In this document: in pieces, positions 44,561 to 52,399 of the stretch
How the letters are laid out: every line of letters begins with the position of its first letter
Position numbering within the stretch: position 1 is the stretch's first letter
NCBI GenBank assembly: GCA_000179315.1
Contig: ADZZ01000218.1
Span: 36,559 to 100,558 of the forward strand
DNA: 64,000 nucleotides
Reading direction: 5' to 3'
Source: a delta proteobacterium NaphS2
Lineage (GTDB): Bacteria; Desulfobacterota; DSM-4660; Desulfatiglandales; Desulfatiglandaceae
Notes under the pieces: model-generated
Told to the model about the DNA's origin: nothing
Seen by the model: the letters and a program-made list of their open reading frames with translations, nothing else
Database searches by the model: none
Program-made: the position numbers and the translations under genes

Positions 44561-45052
44561 TCAGCCCGGCGTGATGGCCACGTTGACCGGTTCGGCACCC
44601 GTGAGTCCGGCCAGATCCGGGGAAGAAAGCCGTGCCAGTAAACCCTTCCGGCCCGCATTGACGTAGACCTGATCCAGATCCAGGATAGTCCGTTCCATAT
44701 AAACCTTTAATGCCCTCCTGGTTCCAAAGGGCGACGTCCCACCCACAAAATACCCCGTGTGCCGATGGGCCGTATCCGGTTCGCAGGGATGGACCCGTTT
44801 GGCCTTTACCGCTCTGGCCAGTTCCTTGGTGGAAACCTTTCGGTCTCCGTGCATGAGAATAACGAGAGGCTCCCGGGCTTCGTCTTCCATTACCAGCGTT
44901 TTGATCACCGCATGTTCATCCACACCCAGTTCACGGGCAGCCACTTCGGTGCCACCCTTTTCCTCGTAACGATAAGGATGAAGGGAAAAGGAGACGCCGC
45001 TCTTCTTGAGGACCCGCAAGGCCGGTGTGGAGGGAATTTTCTCTTTTGCCAT
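44561..45052 (-). CDS. ybaK: Cys-tRNA(Pro)/Cys-tRNA(Cys) deacylase YbaK
   Basis: A 163-residue editing enzyme of the YbaK/EbsC family. The family motifs are LRVLKKSGVSFSLHPY, VDEHAVIKTLVM, the Lys-containing KVSTKELARAVKAKRV, GYFVGGTSPFG and ERTILDLDQVYVNAGRKG. YbaK hydrolyses Cys mischarged on tRNA(Pro). The frame is open 65 codons further upstream, but the ATG at 45052 gives the normal family length and N-terminus. It is convergent with the unknown gene at 43673. The product acts in the cytoplasm with prolyl-tRNA synthetase. Confidence 0.9.
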   Translation of the reverse strand: MAKEKIPSTPALRVLKKSGVSFSLHPYRYEEKGGTEVAARELGVDEHAVIKTLVMEDEAREPLVILMHGDRKVSTKELARAVKAKRVHPCEPDTAHRHTGYFVGGTSPFGTRRALKVYMERTILDLDQVYVNAGRKGLLARLSSPDLAGLTGAEPVNVAITPG

Positions 45053-45408
45053 TTCGATATCTTCTTTGTTGCTTGATGTCCGCCTCATATCATTCATACC
45101 TGCAATTTTGTTTTGCTGCAACCCAAAAGGGTCCATGGATATTTCCGGCACGATTTTCCTTGAAGGCGCGTTCCCAGAAAGGAGCAGTGCATCGTGGCTT
45201 TTTTTTGCCCGAATGAGACAGCTCGCTCCAGAGCAAAAATCGTGCAACAGCGCCTATAGCGGCGTTGGCGACTTACTGCGTTTCTTCCTCCAAGGAGCAG
45301 GCGCAGCATAACCATGGTCGTTGAGTCCCTCACAGGGCCCGTCATCCGGCGAAAGCCATTCAGCCCGGTTGCTGGGTCCTCTGTTTTCGCATTCTATAAG
45401 GATGAGGA
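45053..45408. other. non-coding stretch between divergent genes
   Basis: No gene or RNA was recognised. A GC-rich imperfect inverted repeat (CAACAGCGCC / GCGGCGTTG) lies near 45243-45266. The region presumably holds the ybaK promoter on the minus strand. Confidence 0.35.
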
Positions 45409-46144
45409 ATGGTGGATGGGGTCGCTCACGATTTCCGAAACTATATACACATCATCGCGACAGCCGCCAATCGGATGGAAACATCGACCCAAGACACCAG
45501 GACGGTGAAGGGTTGCGAAATCATCATCGATGTGTGTCATAGGGCATCGGAACTGGTGGATGATATGATCCACCTCTCCAAAGGCGGCAGAAACTGTTTC
45601 AGAGAGATCCGTATCAATGACGAGGTACAGAACTGTTTGTTTTTGTTGGAGAGAATACTTCCCCGGTATATCCAACTGGAAGGAGATTTTGACGAATCTC
45701 TGCCCGTGATTTCGGCGAAGGTTTCCGAAATTGCCAGGGTTGTCATAAACCTGGTGAATAACGCTGCCGAGGCCATGAACGGTCGAGGGCGGATTTGTAT
45801 CGCAACCGGAAAAACGCTTGTGACGGAAACGGACTGCCGTTTCTGTTCCGATGCGCGGCCGGGGGAATTCGTGACGTTGACGGTGTCGGATACGGGTCCG
45901 GGGATTTCCCCCCGTCTGGTTTCCAGAATCTTCGATCCGTTTTTTTCCACAAAACAGGAGGGCAATAATGCGGGACTGGGCCTTAGCACGGTCCGAAACA
46001 TCCTGAAAAAATCACAAGGGCTGGATTGATGTCAATAGCCGGGTGGGGCAGGGCACCGCTTTTAGACTCTTCTTTCCTGCGGCAAGTGCCGGTTCAAAGG
46101 CGGAAAAAAATGAACGAGGAGAAGTGCCCAATACCCCTTCGTAA
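45409..46144 (+). pseudogene. histidine kinase C-terminal part, frameshifted
   Basis: The frame starts at MVDGVAHDFRNYIH, the phosphoacceptor box of a HisKA kinase, and continues through N (VVINLVNNAAEAMN), G1 (VSDTGPGIS), F (IFDPFFSTK) and G2 (AGLGLSTV) boxes. It then stops at SQGLD. Deleting one G from the GGG at 46018-46020 restores the family ending (GWIDVNSRVGQGTAFRLFFP) up to a stop at 46142-46144. Everything before the H-box, including any sensor domain, is missing. This is either a real remnant or, for the frameshift only, a sequencing error. The lack of a sensor domain argues for a pseudogene. Confidence 0.7.
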
Positions 46145-46154
46145 GGGGATCGTC

Positions 46155-47267
46155 TCACACCTGGCAACCCCTTGCATCCACGCGTTCTTTGTGCAGATTT
46201 CCGGTCTCCGTGAGCAGATGGAAGTGATCGTGGAGGTTCATGCAGAGGGCCGCATTGACCGGGATGATGCTCATGCGGTCCCCTGTTTTGGGAGGATTCG
46301 TGCACCGGCTCACGTCCACCCATCCGTGTTCCTCGTGGAGTCGAAAGATTCTTGCATGGGGATACTCCACCACATATCCCATCCGGAGTTGTTGATGGCG
46401 AAGGAGTTGCTTGGCGGACAGGGCCTTTGAACCGGCATCGATCAAAACCTGGCCCGGGACCCTGTCGGAGACCACGGTGGCCACCACGCGAAAAGCGCAG
46501 TCCTCCAGGCGGCAGTGTCCGAATTTCAGGACAAAATAATCGTTCAGCACCGCCGTGCCGACCCGGATTTCATTCACATGGTGTATCCTGTGACTGTTGA
46601 ACAGGGACGGAGTAGACCCTAAAGAGACCCTTTCGGGCGTTAATCCGACGGAACAAAGGGATTCATAGGCGGGATCCCAAATCCGGTTGATTCGTTCAAA
46701 AGACGCCGGATCGTCGGCCGCTTCCCCATAGAGGTGCCCCACATACATCTGGACGCCCTCATAACGGAGAGATGGAGATTGGCGTGCATATTCCCCCAGC
46801 GTTATCAGTGCTTGAGGATCGGAAACGCCGCACCGGTGAAGGCCTGCGTCCAGCATGACGCTGATTCCGATTTCCACCCCGTATGCGGTTGCTGCATCCT
46901 CAAGCCCTTTCATGACATATTCCGAATCGACCGCCACCCCTATCTTGTGTGTTCCTGCGAGGCGGGCAATCTTCTCTGCCCGTGCCTTCCCAACGGCGGG
47001 ATAGGCTACGGTGATGTCCACGTGGCCCAGACCGACCATCACCTGGGCCTCCTCCGCCTTTGCCACGGCAATGCTCACGTCTCCCATAGCCATCTGCATT
47101 CGGGCGAGGGCAAGGGATTTATGGGTCTTTACATGTGCACGAACCGAAAACCCATGGCGGTGCGCGTAATCGTGAATGCGGCGAAGGTTGCTTTTTACAA
47201 TCCCTTCGTCAACCAGGATAAACGGTGTCGGGATTTCGTTGGAGATGGACAGGGGTTGCCCCGGCAT
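46155..47267 (-). CDS. PLP-dependent D-amino-acid enzyme (D-threonine aldolase / D-serine dehydratase-like)
   Basis: A 370-residue protein of the alanine-racemase-fold type III family. The PLP lysine is in VRAHVKTHKSLALARMQM, followed by AKAEEAQVM, VMLDAGLHRCGV and YVGHLYG; the C-terminal part has SKALSAKQLL and the His/Asp-rich MNLHDHFHLL expected for a metal site. Typical members are D-threonine aldolases or D-serine dehydratases. GGAGGATGT precedes the ATG at 47267; the frame opens far upstream only because it shadows the methyltransferase gene. It follows that methyltransferase gene by 64 bp on the same strand. Substrate specificity is not deducible. Confidence 0.82.
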   Translation of the reverse strand: MPGQPLSISNEIPTPFILVDEGIVKSNLRRIHDYAHRHGFSVRAHVKTHKSLALARMQMAMGDVSIAVAKAEEAQVMVGLGHVDITVAYPAVGKARAEKIARLAGTHKIGVAVDSEYVMKGLEDAATAYGVEIGISVMLDAGLHRCGVSDPQALITLGEYARQSPSLRYEGVQMYVGHLYGEAADDPASFERINRIWDPAYESLCSVGLTPERVSLGSTPSLFNSHRIHHVNEIRVGTAVLNDYFVLKFGHCRLEDCAFRVVATVVSDRVPGQVLIDAGSKALSAKQLLRHQQLRMGYVVEYPHARIFRLHEEHGWVDVSRCTNPPKTGDRMSIIPVNAALCMNLHDHFHLLTETGNLHKERVDARGCQV

Positions 47268-47331
47268 ACATCCTCCATTTTTTAGGGACGGCGTCTCCTC
47301 CGGTCGGTCTAAAACCAACGTTATGAAATTA

Positions 47332-48078
47332 TCAATATTTTCCGGCTTGAACAACAAAAAAGGGCGGAGCTTTTCCGGCATTGGGGCTTTTTGCGCCGTA
47401 GGGGTGCGTATCAAAACGTGATATATCGTGAAATGTGATTTCCCTGAAACCGGCGGTTTGAAAAAGCGTCTCGGCATCGGCCAGACCCACCCCTTCATAT
47501 AGGGGGAGTGCTTTTTGGAGTCCCACGTAGGCACAAAAAAACCGCAAAGAGACCATGCTTCCGTTTCTGAATATCCCGCGCAGTGTCCTGATGGCCACAT
47601 CATGGGCCCGCTTCCACGTGGGATTCATCCACATTCCGTCCGATACGATGAGGGTGCCTGTGGGTTTCAGGACCCGTCGCCACTCTTTTAGGGCCTTTCC
47701 CGGATCGGGGAGAGTCCAGAGGAGGTTCCGTGATACGATCACGTCGAATGTATTGTCCTTGAACAGAAGATCTTCGGCATCCTGGGTTTGGAAGTCTATC
47801 CGGAGACCGTATTCCTGGGCATTGTCCCGTGCCTTCCTGACCATCTTTTCCGAGATGTCGATGCCGATGACATGGAAGCCCAGCCGTCCAAGATATATGG
47901 CGAATTGCCCCGTGCCCGTGCCCACGTCAATGGCGCGTCTCCCCGCCGCTCCAGCCACCAGACCGGCCAGGAGGGATTCCCACGTCTCCGAGACGGATTT
48001 CGATTTGTCTTGATCCCAGGGGTAGGATAGGCTTCGCCAGTCCCAGTATTTCCGGATGGCGCGTTTTCGTGAATCCAT
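47332..48078 (-). CDS. class I SAM-dependent methyltransferase
   Basis: A 248-residue enzyme. Motif I is AIDVGTGTGQFAIYLG, motif II is VIGIDISEKMV, followed by DFQTQDAEDLLF, NTFDVIVSRNLLWTL and LKPTGTLIVSDG. The fold is the Methyltransf_11 (UbiE/COQ5-like) type. The N-terminus (RKYWDWRSLSYPWD) resembles proteins annotated in metallophore or corrinoid-like clusters, but I would not assign a substrate. It is co-oriented with the PLP enzyme downstream. A terminator for the long Hdr operon lies between this gene and 48283, so it has its own promoter. Confidence 0.85.
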   Translation of the reverse strand: MDSRKRAIRKYWDWRSLSYPWDQDKSKSVSETWESLLAGLVAGAAGRRAIDVGTGTGQFAIYLGRLGFHVIGIDISEKMVRKARDNAQEYGLRIDFQTQDAEDLLFKDNTFDVIVSRNLLWTLPDPGKALKEWRRVLKPTGTLIVSDGMWMNPTWKRAHDVAIRTLRGIFRNGSMVSLRFFCAYVGLQKALPLYEGVGLADAETLFQTAGFREITFHDISRFDTHPYGAKSPNAGKAPPFFVVQAGKY

Positions 48079-48150
48079 GCTCAGGTCCTCATTTTTGTTG
48101 CAGTCCTGCTTTGCAATCGGGTCGTTATCCGTTTCCGGGCTCCAAACAAA

Positions 48151-48201
48151 AAAGCCATGAAGGCCGCGGTGCTATCCGCTTGATAAGGCCTTCATGGCTT
48201 T
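48151..48201 (-). terminator. rho-independent terminator of the fdh-hdr operon
   Basis: On the minus strand AAAGCCATGAAGGCC (48201-48187) pairs with GGCCTTCATGGCTTT (48165-48151), a 15-bp perfect stem with a 21-base loop, followed by TTTGTTTGG. It lies about 80 bp after the last minus-strand ORF of the operon. Confidence 0.8.
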
Positions 48202-48282
48202 GTTGTGTTTCGTATAATAAGGAAGCCGGGTGGATTCTTCTATGCCGCCCAGGTTCCTCCGGTCTTCATCAAGATACAAGCG

Positions 48283-48756
48283 CTATTTCATATAACGCGT
48301 TTTCCGGCCCGTTTTATATCCGGAAGAAGTGCCCCTGTCAATACAGATCGATTTCCCCATGCATGCCCTCTTTTTCAGGAGCACGGGGTGAAAAATAGGT
48401 TCCAGGATGCATTTCCACGGCGCTGAACCGTGGGGGCAGGCTTCAAGGCACGTGCCACATTTGATGCATTTGTCCTGAGCAATCACGTGAGCCTGTTTTT
48501 TACCCCCTGAGATTGCTTCCACCGGACATCTCCGGGCGCAAATCATGCAGCCCTGGCATTTATGGGAATCGATCTCATAGGAAGGCGCCTCGCCAATGAG
48601 GTGATCTATTTCTTCAGTGGTGTAAAGGTCGGCATAATTGTCCTCCTCGGCCAGATGAAAATCGTGTAATGCCAGCTTCTCCTTCTTTTTCAGTTTGATA
48701 TAGGGGATGAGCTTCATGACTCCTTCAAGCCGGGATTTCAATTCACTTTCGTCCAT
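48283..48756 (-). CDS. 2x[4Fe-4S] ferredoxin-like protein, probable frameshift
   Basis: A 157-residue ORF starting at MDESELKSRLEG. Its centre is a ferredoxin domain with two [4Fe-4S] sites (CQGCMICARRCP, CIKCGTCLEACP). After EACP the frame reads HGSAPWKC and runs to an odd basic tail. Inserting one base in the G5/C5 run at 48432-48436 would instead give CPPRFSAVEMHPG, the normal ending of this ferredoxin type, with a stop at 48338-48340. It is thus probably frameshifted or misassembled. A small ferredoxin module at the end of the Hdr operon is expected to exchange electrons with HdrA. The upstream frame to 48816 is not used. Confidence 0.65.
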   Translation of the reverse strand: MDESELKSRLEGVMKLIPYIKLKKKEKLALHDFHLAEEDNYADLYTTEEIDHLIGEAPSYEIDSHKCQGCMICARRCPVEAISGGKKQAHVIAQDKCIKCGTCLEACPHGSAPWKCILEPIFHPVLLKKRACMGKSICIDRGTSSGYKTGRKTRYMK

Positions 48757-48760
48757 CTTC

Positions 48761-48931
48761 TCACTTTGGCCCAAGGGACCCAGCGCTTCCATCCACGGTG
48801 GGTGACTTTTCCACAAAATAGACCTTAAAGCCCGCTGTTCCCAGATCCAGTGCGGCCTGTATGCCGCTTATGCCACCGCCCACAACCATCACGTCGCCAA
48901 AATTTTGTTCTTCATAGCGTTTCTGTTTCAT
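48761..48931 (-). pseudogene. truncated HdrA/QmoA-like N-terminus (FAD-binding fragment)
   Basis: A 56-residue frame: MKQKRYEEQNFGDVMVVGGG leads into GGGISGIQAALDLGTAGFKV and then FVEKSPTVDG before a TGA. This is the first beta-alpha-beta of an HdrA-type FAD domain and nothing more. The missing part would be about 600-1000 residues. The next ORF (ferredoxin) begins 5 bp after. Together they look like the two ends of one HdrA-like gene that lost its middle, or an N-terminal remnant next to an independent ferredoxin. Confidence 0.6.
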
Positions 48932-48955
48932 TGTTTCACATCTTTTTTGATTTGC

Positions 48956-49822
48956 TTAATATTCACCCGGCATGGTCTTGAGTTGGGCCAAGGGAAAGAC
49001 CGGCCCGTCCTTGCATACGTACTGGTCTCCGATATTGCAGCGTCCGCAGATACCGATGCCGCATTTCATGCGCATTTCAAGGCTCAGGATGATCCGATTC
49101 GGTGAAAATCCCAGCTTTTCCAGAACCGGCTGGGTGAATTTGATCATGATGGGCGGTCCGCAAACGATGGCAATGGCGTTTTCGGCGCTTGTGATCTTCT
49201 GCTCTGTAATGGTGGGGACGAATCCTACGTTGTATTTCCAGTCCGGATCATCGGTGCTGTCCACGGTGATGTGCATGTTGATATCGTCCCGTTGTTCCCA
49301 TTCGGCCAGTTCATCCTTATACAGCAGCATGCCGGGGCTTCTGGCGCCATAGACCACTGAGATATCCGCGAATTTGGGCCTGTTCTCACTGTCCAGCATA
49401 TAGATGATGCTGCTTCTGAGGGTGGTGAAAGCGAATCCGCCCCCCACGATGACCACGTGTTTGCCTTCCATTTCGTCCCAGGGATACCAGTTGCCCAAGG
49501 GACCCCGAATCCCCATGATATCCCCTTCCTTCATGTTGTGGAGATGGCTCGTGACCAGGCCCACCTTGTTCACCGTAAAGGCCACAAACCCTCTTTCCGT
49601 GGGAGAAGATGCGATGCCGATGGGTATTTCCCCCTTTCCGGCAATGGACAGTTCCGCAAACTGACCCGGCGTGTAGGCGAATTTTTCCTCGTCGTCCGGG
49701 TCCAGGAAAACGAACCGAAAAGTCTTGAGGCTTTTGTCCTCTGTTTCGGTGACGATCCTGTCAATACGGACAGGATAGGGCAGATAAGGATTTTTCAATT
49801 GAACCCCCTCTTTGTTGCGCAT
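48956..49822 (-). CDS. FAD/NAD(P)-binding oxidoreductase subunit (FlxA / sulfhydrogenase gamma type)
   Basis: A 288-residue protein of the ferredoxin-NADP reductase superfamily, as in hydrogenase subunit gamma and FlxA. The FAD region is YTPGQFAELSI, with the NAD(P)-binding VVIVGGGFAFTTLRSS and VVYGARSPGMLLY. A C-terminal cysteine cluster (CGIGICGRCNI ... VCKDGPVF) binds a [2Fe-2S] centre. The ATG at 49822 is chosen because it lies 4 bases past the upstream stop; the alternative at 49840 overlaps flxB. This is the likely NAD(P)H entry site of the electron-transfer complex encoded by the surrounding genes. Confidence 0.85.
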   Translation of the reverse strand: MRNKEGVQLKNPYLPYPVRIDRIVTETEDKSLKTFRFVFLDPDDEEKFAYTPGQFAELSIAGKGEIPIGIASSPTERGFVAFTVNKVGLVTSHLHNMKEGDIMGIRGPLGNWYPWDEMEGKHVVIVGGGFAFTTLRSSIIYMLDSENRPKFADISVVYGARSPGMLLYKDELAEWEQRDDINMHITVDSTDDPDWKYNVGFVPTITEQKITSAENAIAIVCGPPIMIKFTQPVLEKLGFSPNRIILSLEMRMKCGIGICGRCNIGDQYVCKDGPVFPLAQLKTMPGEY

Positions 49823-49826
49823 GTCG

Positions 49827-50864
49827 CTATGCAAAGTCATTCATCAATTTGCAGACTTCCCGGATATCGATGTTCACCGGACAATACCGAACACATCTGC
49901 CGCATCCGGAGCACTGCACGCCGTTTTCGTATTTGTCCACATAATACTTGAGTTTGTGCATGAACCGCTGCCGCACCCGCTGGAACTTTTCGGCTCTTGG
50001 ATTGTGCCCGGAGCCGTGCAGGGAAAAGAGGGGGAACATGCACGAATCCCAGTTGCGAATTCGATCGCCCTGTTTCCCCGAAACTTCATCCTGGATGTCG
50101 AAACACCAGCAGGTGGGACAGAGATAGGTGCAGGTGCCGCAATTGAGGCAGGCAAAGGCCACTTCTTCCCAGAATGGGGCGTCAAAAAGTTCGATGGTTA
50201 CTTTGTCTTTCAATTGATCCGTGGGGACTTTAGCGGTGATCTTCTTCTCAGAAGACTGTTTGAGATCCTCAGCCGCTTTCAGAACCGCATCGTCCGCAGA
50301 CTCCCCCTGTATTTTTTCAAGAAATGCTTCCCCTTTCTCTGTCAGCGCTTTGGCCAGGAAGTTGTCCCCCAAATCAAAAAGAAGCACATCCAGTCCCGTT
50401 TCATGAAATGGGCCGCCGCCCACCTGGGTACAAAAGCATGAGGCACAGGGGTTGTTGCATCCGAGCCCCACCAGGATGGCCGATTCAAAATGCTCGGTCC
50501 ACCATGGATCCTGATATTCGGGATTGTCGAAGTTGCGTTTAACAATCTGAAAGGCATGGACGTCGCAGGGCCTGATGCCCACAATTGCGCAGGGTGAGTA
50601 GTCCTTGGGTGATTCCTTCAAAATATGGGCATCGTCGTCCGTCTCATCCAGAGAATATTCAAACATTCGTTCCGATTCCGGATAAATAATGGTCTTGGGG
50701 GAGAGCCTGCTGTTTTCATAATCAAAGTCCGGTTTTTTGTCCCCATCAAGGGGCATGAACGTATGAAAATCGCCATCCTTCACCGGGCCAAAGAGTCTGT
50801 AGGGCTCCTTCAAGGTCTCCAGTGCCCCCGACCATTCTTCCTTGGTGAATATTTTTTCCGTCAT
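49827..50864 (-). CDS. 4Fe-4S dicluster subunit (FlxB / sulfhydrogenase beta type)
   Basis: A 345-residue iron-sulfur protein. The first 250 residues match sulfhydrogenase beta / anaerobic sulfite reductase A proteins (VGIRPCDVHAFQIVKRNF, GLGCNNPCASCFCTQVGG, FDLGDNFL). Two [4Fe-4S] sites follow: CLNCGTCTYLCPTCWC and CSGCGRCVRYCP, with CMFPLFSL between them. The ATG at 50864 with AAAGGATC upstream is preferred over the open frame to 50972. It is the partner of the flavin subunit just downstream and passes electrons toward MvhD and HdrA. Confidence 0.82.
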   Translation of the reverse strand: MTEKIFTKEEWSGALETLKEPYRLFGPVKDGDFHTFMPLDGDKKPDFDYENSRLSPKTIIYPESERMFEYSLDETDDDAHILKESPKDYSPCAIVGIRPCDVHAFQIVKRNFDNPEYQDPWWTEHFESAILVGLGCNNPCASCFCTQVGGGPFHETGLDVLLFDLGDNFLAKALTEKGEAFLEKIQGESADDAVLKAAEDLKQSSEKKITAKVPTDQLKDKVTIELFDAPFWEEVAFACLNCGTCTYLCPTCWCFDIQDEVSGKQGDRIRNWDSCMFPLFSLHGSGHNPRAEKFQRVRQRFMHKLKYYVDKYENGVQCSGCGRCVRYCPVNIDIREVCKLMNDFA

Positions 50865-50904
50865 GGTAGATCCTTTGATTGTACGCGTTCGTCGCCGGTT
50901 CCCG

Positions 50905-51855
50905 TTATTTGATGAAATCGTTATAGTCATCGGGCCGGTAAACATCCAGGGGCGGTCTTTTCTCCGGATCAAGTCCGGCTTCCCAGGAGAAAAGTTCCTC
51001 GGTATCCTTGTTGAGTTTCTTGGTAAACTGTCTCATGGAGATCCCCATGGGGCAGACGCGCTCGCAGGCGCCGCAATCGGTGCATCGTCCCGCACAGTGA
51101 TAGGCCCTCAAAAAATGAAAGGTCAGGGTATCCGTGGGGTCAATGCTTTTTCCTACCCACTGGGGCTCGGATTCGTCCACGAAACAGGTGGGGCAGTAAC
51201 ATAATGGGCAGCTGTTCCTGCAGGCATAACATCTGATGCAGCGGCTGATAAGCCTCTGAAAAAATCCCTGTTTCTTTTCGGAATCCATCTCTTCGATTTT
51301 TTCAATATCCCCGTATGGGTTTACATCCGTTTGTTCTTCCAGCGGATCACCCAGCATTTCATCGTATAGGACGGGATTGCGGTGTCTGCAGACCGCACAG
51401 TTGCTTTGAAGGAACTTTTGTTTCTCAAAGGTCTCCTCAAAATCCTTTCCCTTGACCACAAAGGTGGATCCTTCTTGCACAATGTTCAGTATTTCCCTAT
51501 TCTTTACCGCACGAACCACGGCCCGATGGTCGATCATGCCTTCGCAGGGGATGCCCACAATGTAAAGTTGGTCACGCTTGATCTGGTTTTCTATGATATG
51601 GGTTGCCATGTTTCTCGAGTTACACCCATTTGCGATGATGCCGATTTTGTCGGTTCGTTTGGTCAGATAATTGCACAGGTTGAGCCCGCAAAAGTTGTCC
51701 CAATAAAGCGTATCCGCTTTGTCGGGGTGGTTCACCAGCAGCGGCTCGTTCATCATGGGCACCGTTCCTTTTTGGTAGCCGATGAAAACATCCACCTTTT
51801 CCTCCGCGAGCAACCTTTTGGCGGTTTCCACGATTTTTTCAGTGTATTTGAGCAC
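50905..51855 (-). CDS. iron-sulfur electron transfer subunit (FlxC / FrhB-like)
   Basis: A 316-residue protein with an F420-hydrogenase-beta-like N-terminal part (KVDVFIGYQKGTVPMMNEPL, IANGCNSRNMATHI, IPCEGMIDHRAV) and a C-terminal 4Fe-4S dicluster domain (CIRCYACRNSCPLCYCPTC, CTDCGACERVCPMG). Its start overlaps the MvhD stop by one base, so the two are co-translated. In Flx-Hdr operons the third subunit has this composition, hence the assignment. A coenzyme F420 substrate is unlikely in this organism; the FrhB-type part may only be structural or bind flavin. Confidence 0.78.
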   Translation of the reverse strand: MLKYTEKIVETAKRLLAEEKVDVFIGYQKGTVPMMNEPLLVNHPDKADTLYWDNFCGLNLCNYLTKRTDKIGIIANGCNSRNMATHIIENQIKRDQLYIVGIPCEGMIDHRAVVRAVKNREILNIVQEGSTFVVKGKDFEETFEKQKFLQSNCAVCRHRNPVLYDEMLGDPLEEQTDVNPYGDIEKIEEMDSEKKQGFFQRLISRCIRCYACRNSCPLCYCPTCFVDESEPQWVGKSIDPTDTLTFHFLRAYHCAGRCTDCGACERVCPMGISMRQFTKKLNKDTEELFSWEAGLDPEKRPPLDVYRPDDYNDFIK

Positions 51856-52286
51856 TATGCCACCTCTGCTCTCGATTTAATGAAAAAGCGGGCAGGACCC
51901 ATGGCCTCTACTTCTTTGGCCACCCTGTTCGCCACATCCACGAACTTGGTGGCCTCGGCTGACGATATCCAGGAAAAATGGAGCCTGCCTGCTTCAAGAC
52001 CGATATGCTCCAGAAGACCCTTTAAAAGTGCAAATTTCCGCCTTGCATAATAATTGCCTTCCAGGTAATGGCAGTCGCCCGGGTGACAGCCGGATATCCA
52101 GACCCCATCAGCACCGTGACGAAAAGCCGACAGCACAAATTTGGGGGATACCCTTGCCGAACAGGGGAGCCGGATGATCCTGAAGTTGGGCGGGTACTGA
52201 AAACGGCTTACGCCCGCAAGATCCGCTGCGCCGTAACTGCACCAGTTACAGAGAAAAGTGGCGATTTTCGGTTCCCAATTTTCCAT
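51855..52286 (-). CDS. mvhD: MvhD-type [2Fe-2S] electron transfer subunit
   Basis: A 143-residue protein of the MvhD/FrhD hydrogenase delta family. All signature cysteine segments are present: FLCNWCSYGAADLAG, RLPCSARVSP, SGCHPGDCHYLEGN. MvhD passes electrons from a donor module to HdrA. AAAGGAGACAAG is positioned correctly for the ATG at 52286; the frame opens twelve codons earlier. It sits directly between the giant HdrA and the Flx-like subunits, which is the normal place for it. Confidence 0.92.
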   Translation of the reverse strand: MENWEPKIATFLCNWCSYGAADLAGVSRFQYPPNFRIIRLPCSARVSPKFVLSAFRHGADGVWISGCHPGDCHYLEGNYYARRKFALLKGLLEHIGLEAGRLHFSWISSAEATKFVDVANRVAKEVEAMGPARFFIKSRAEVA

Positions 52287-52399
52287 TTGCTTGTCTCCTT
52301 TATAAATAGCGTTAAAAGTCATCTCCTAAACGAGAAAACAATATTTCATATGAATATTTGCTAGTATCTTTGAGCCACATTGAATCCGGCTTCCATATG

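Noticed and set aside
47268..47603. N-terminal extension of the PLP enzyme to 47603
   Set aside because: It shadows the methyltransferase gene, and the good ribosome binding site and family start are at 47267.
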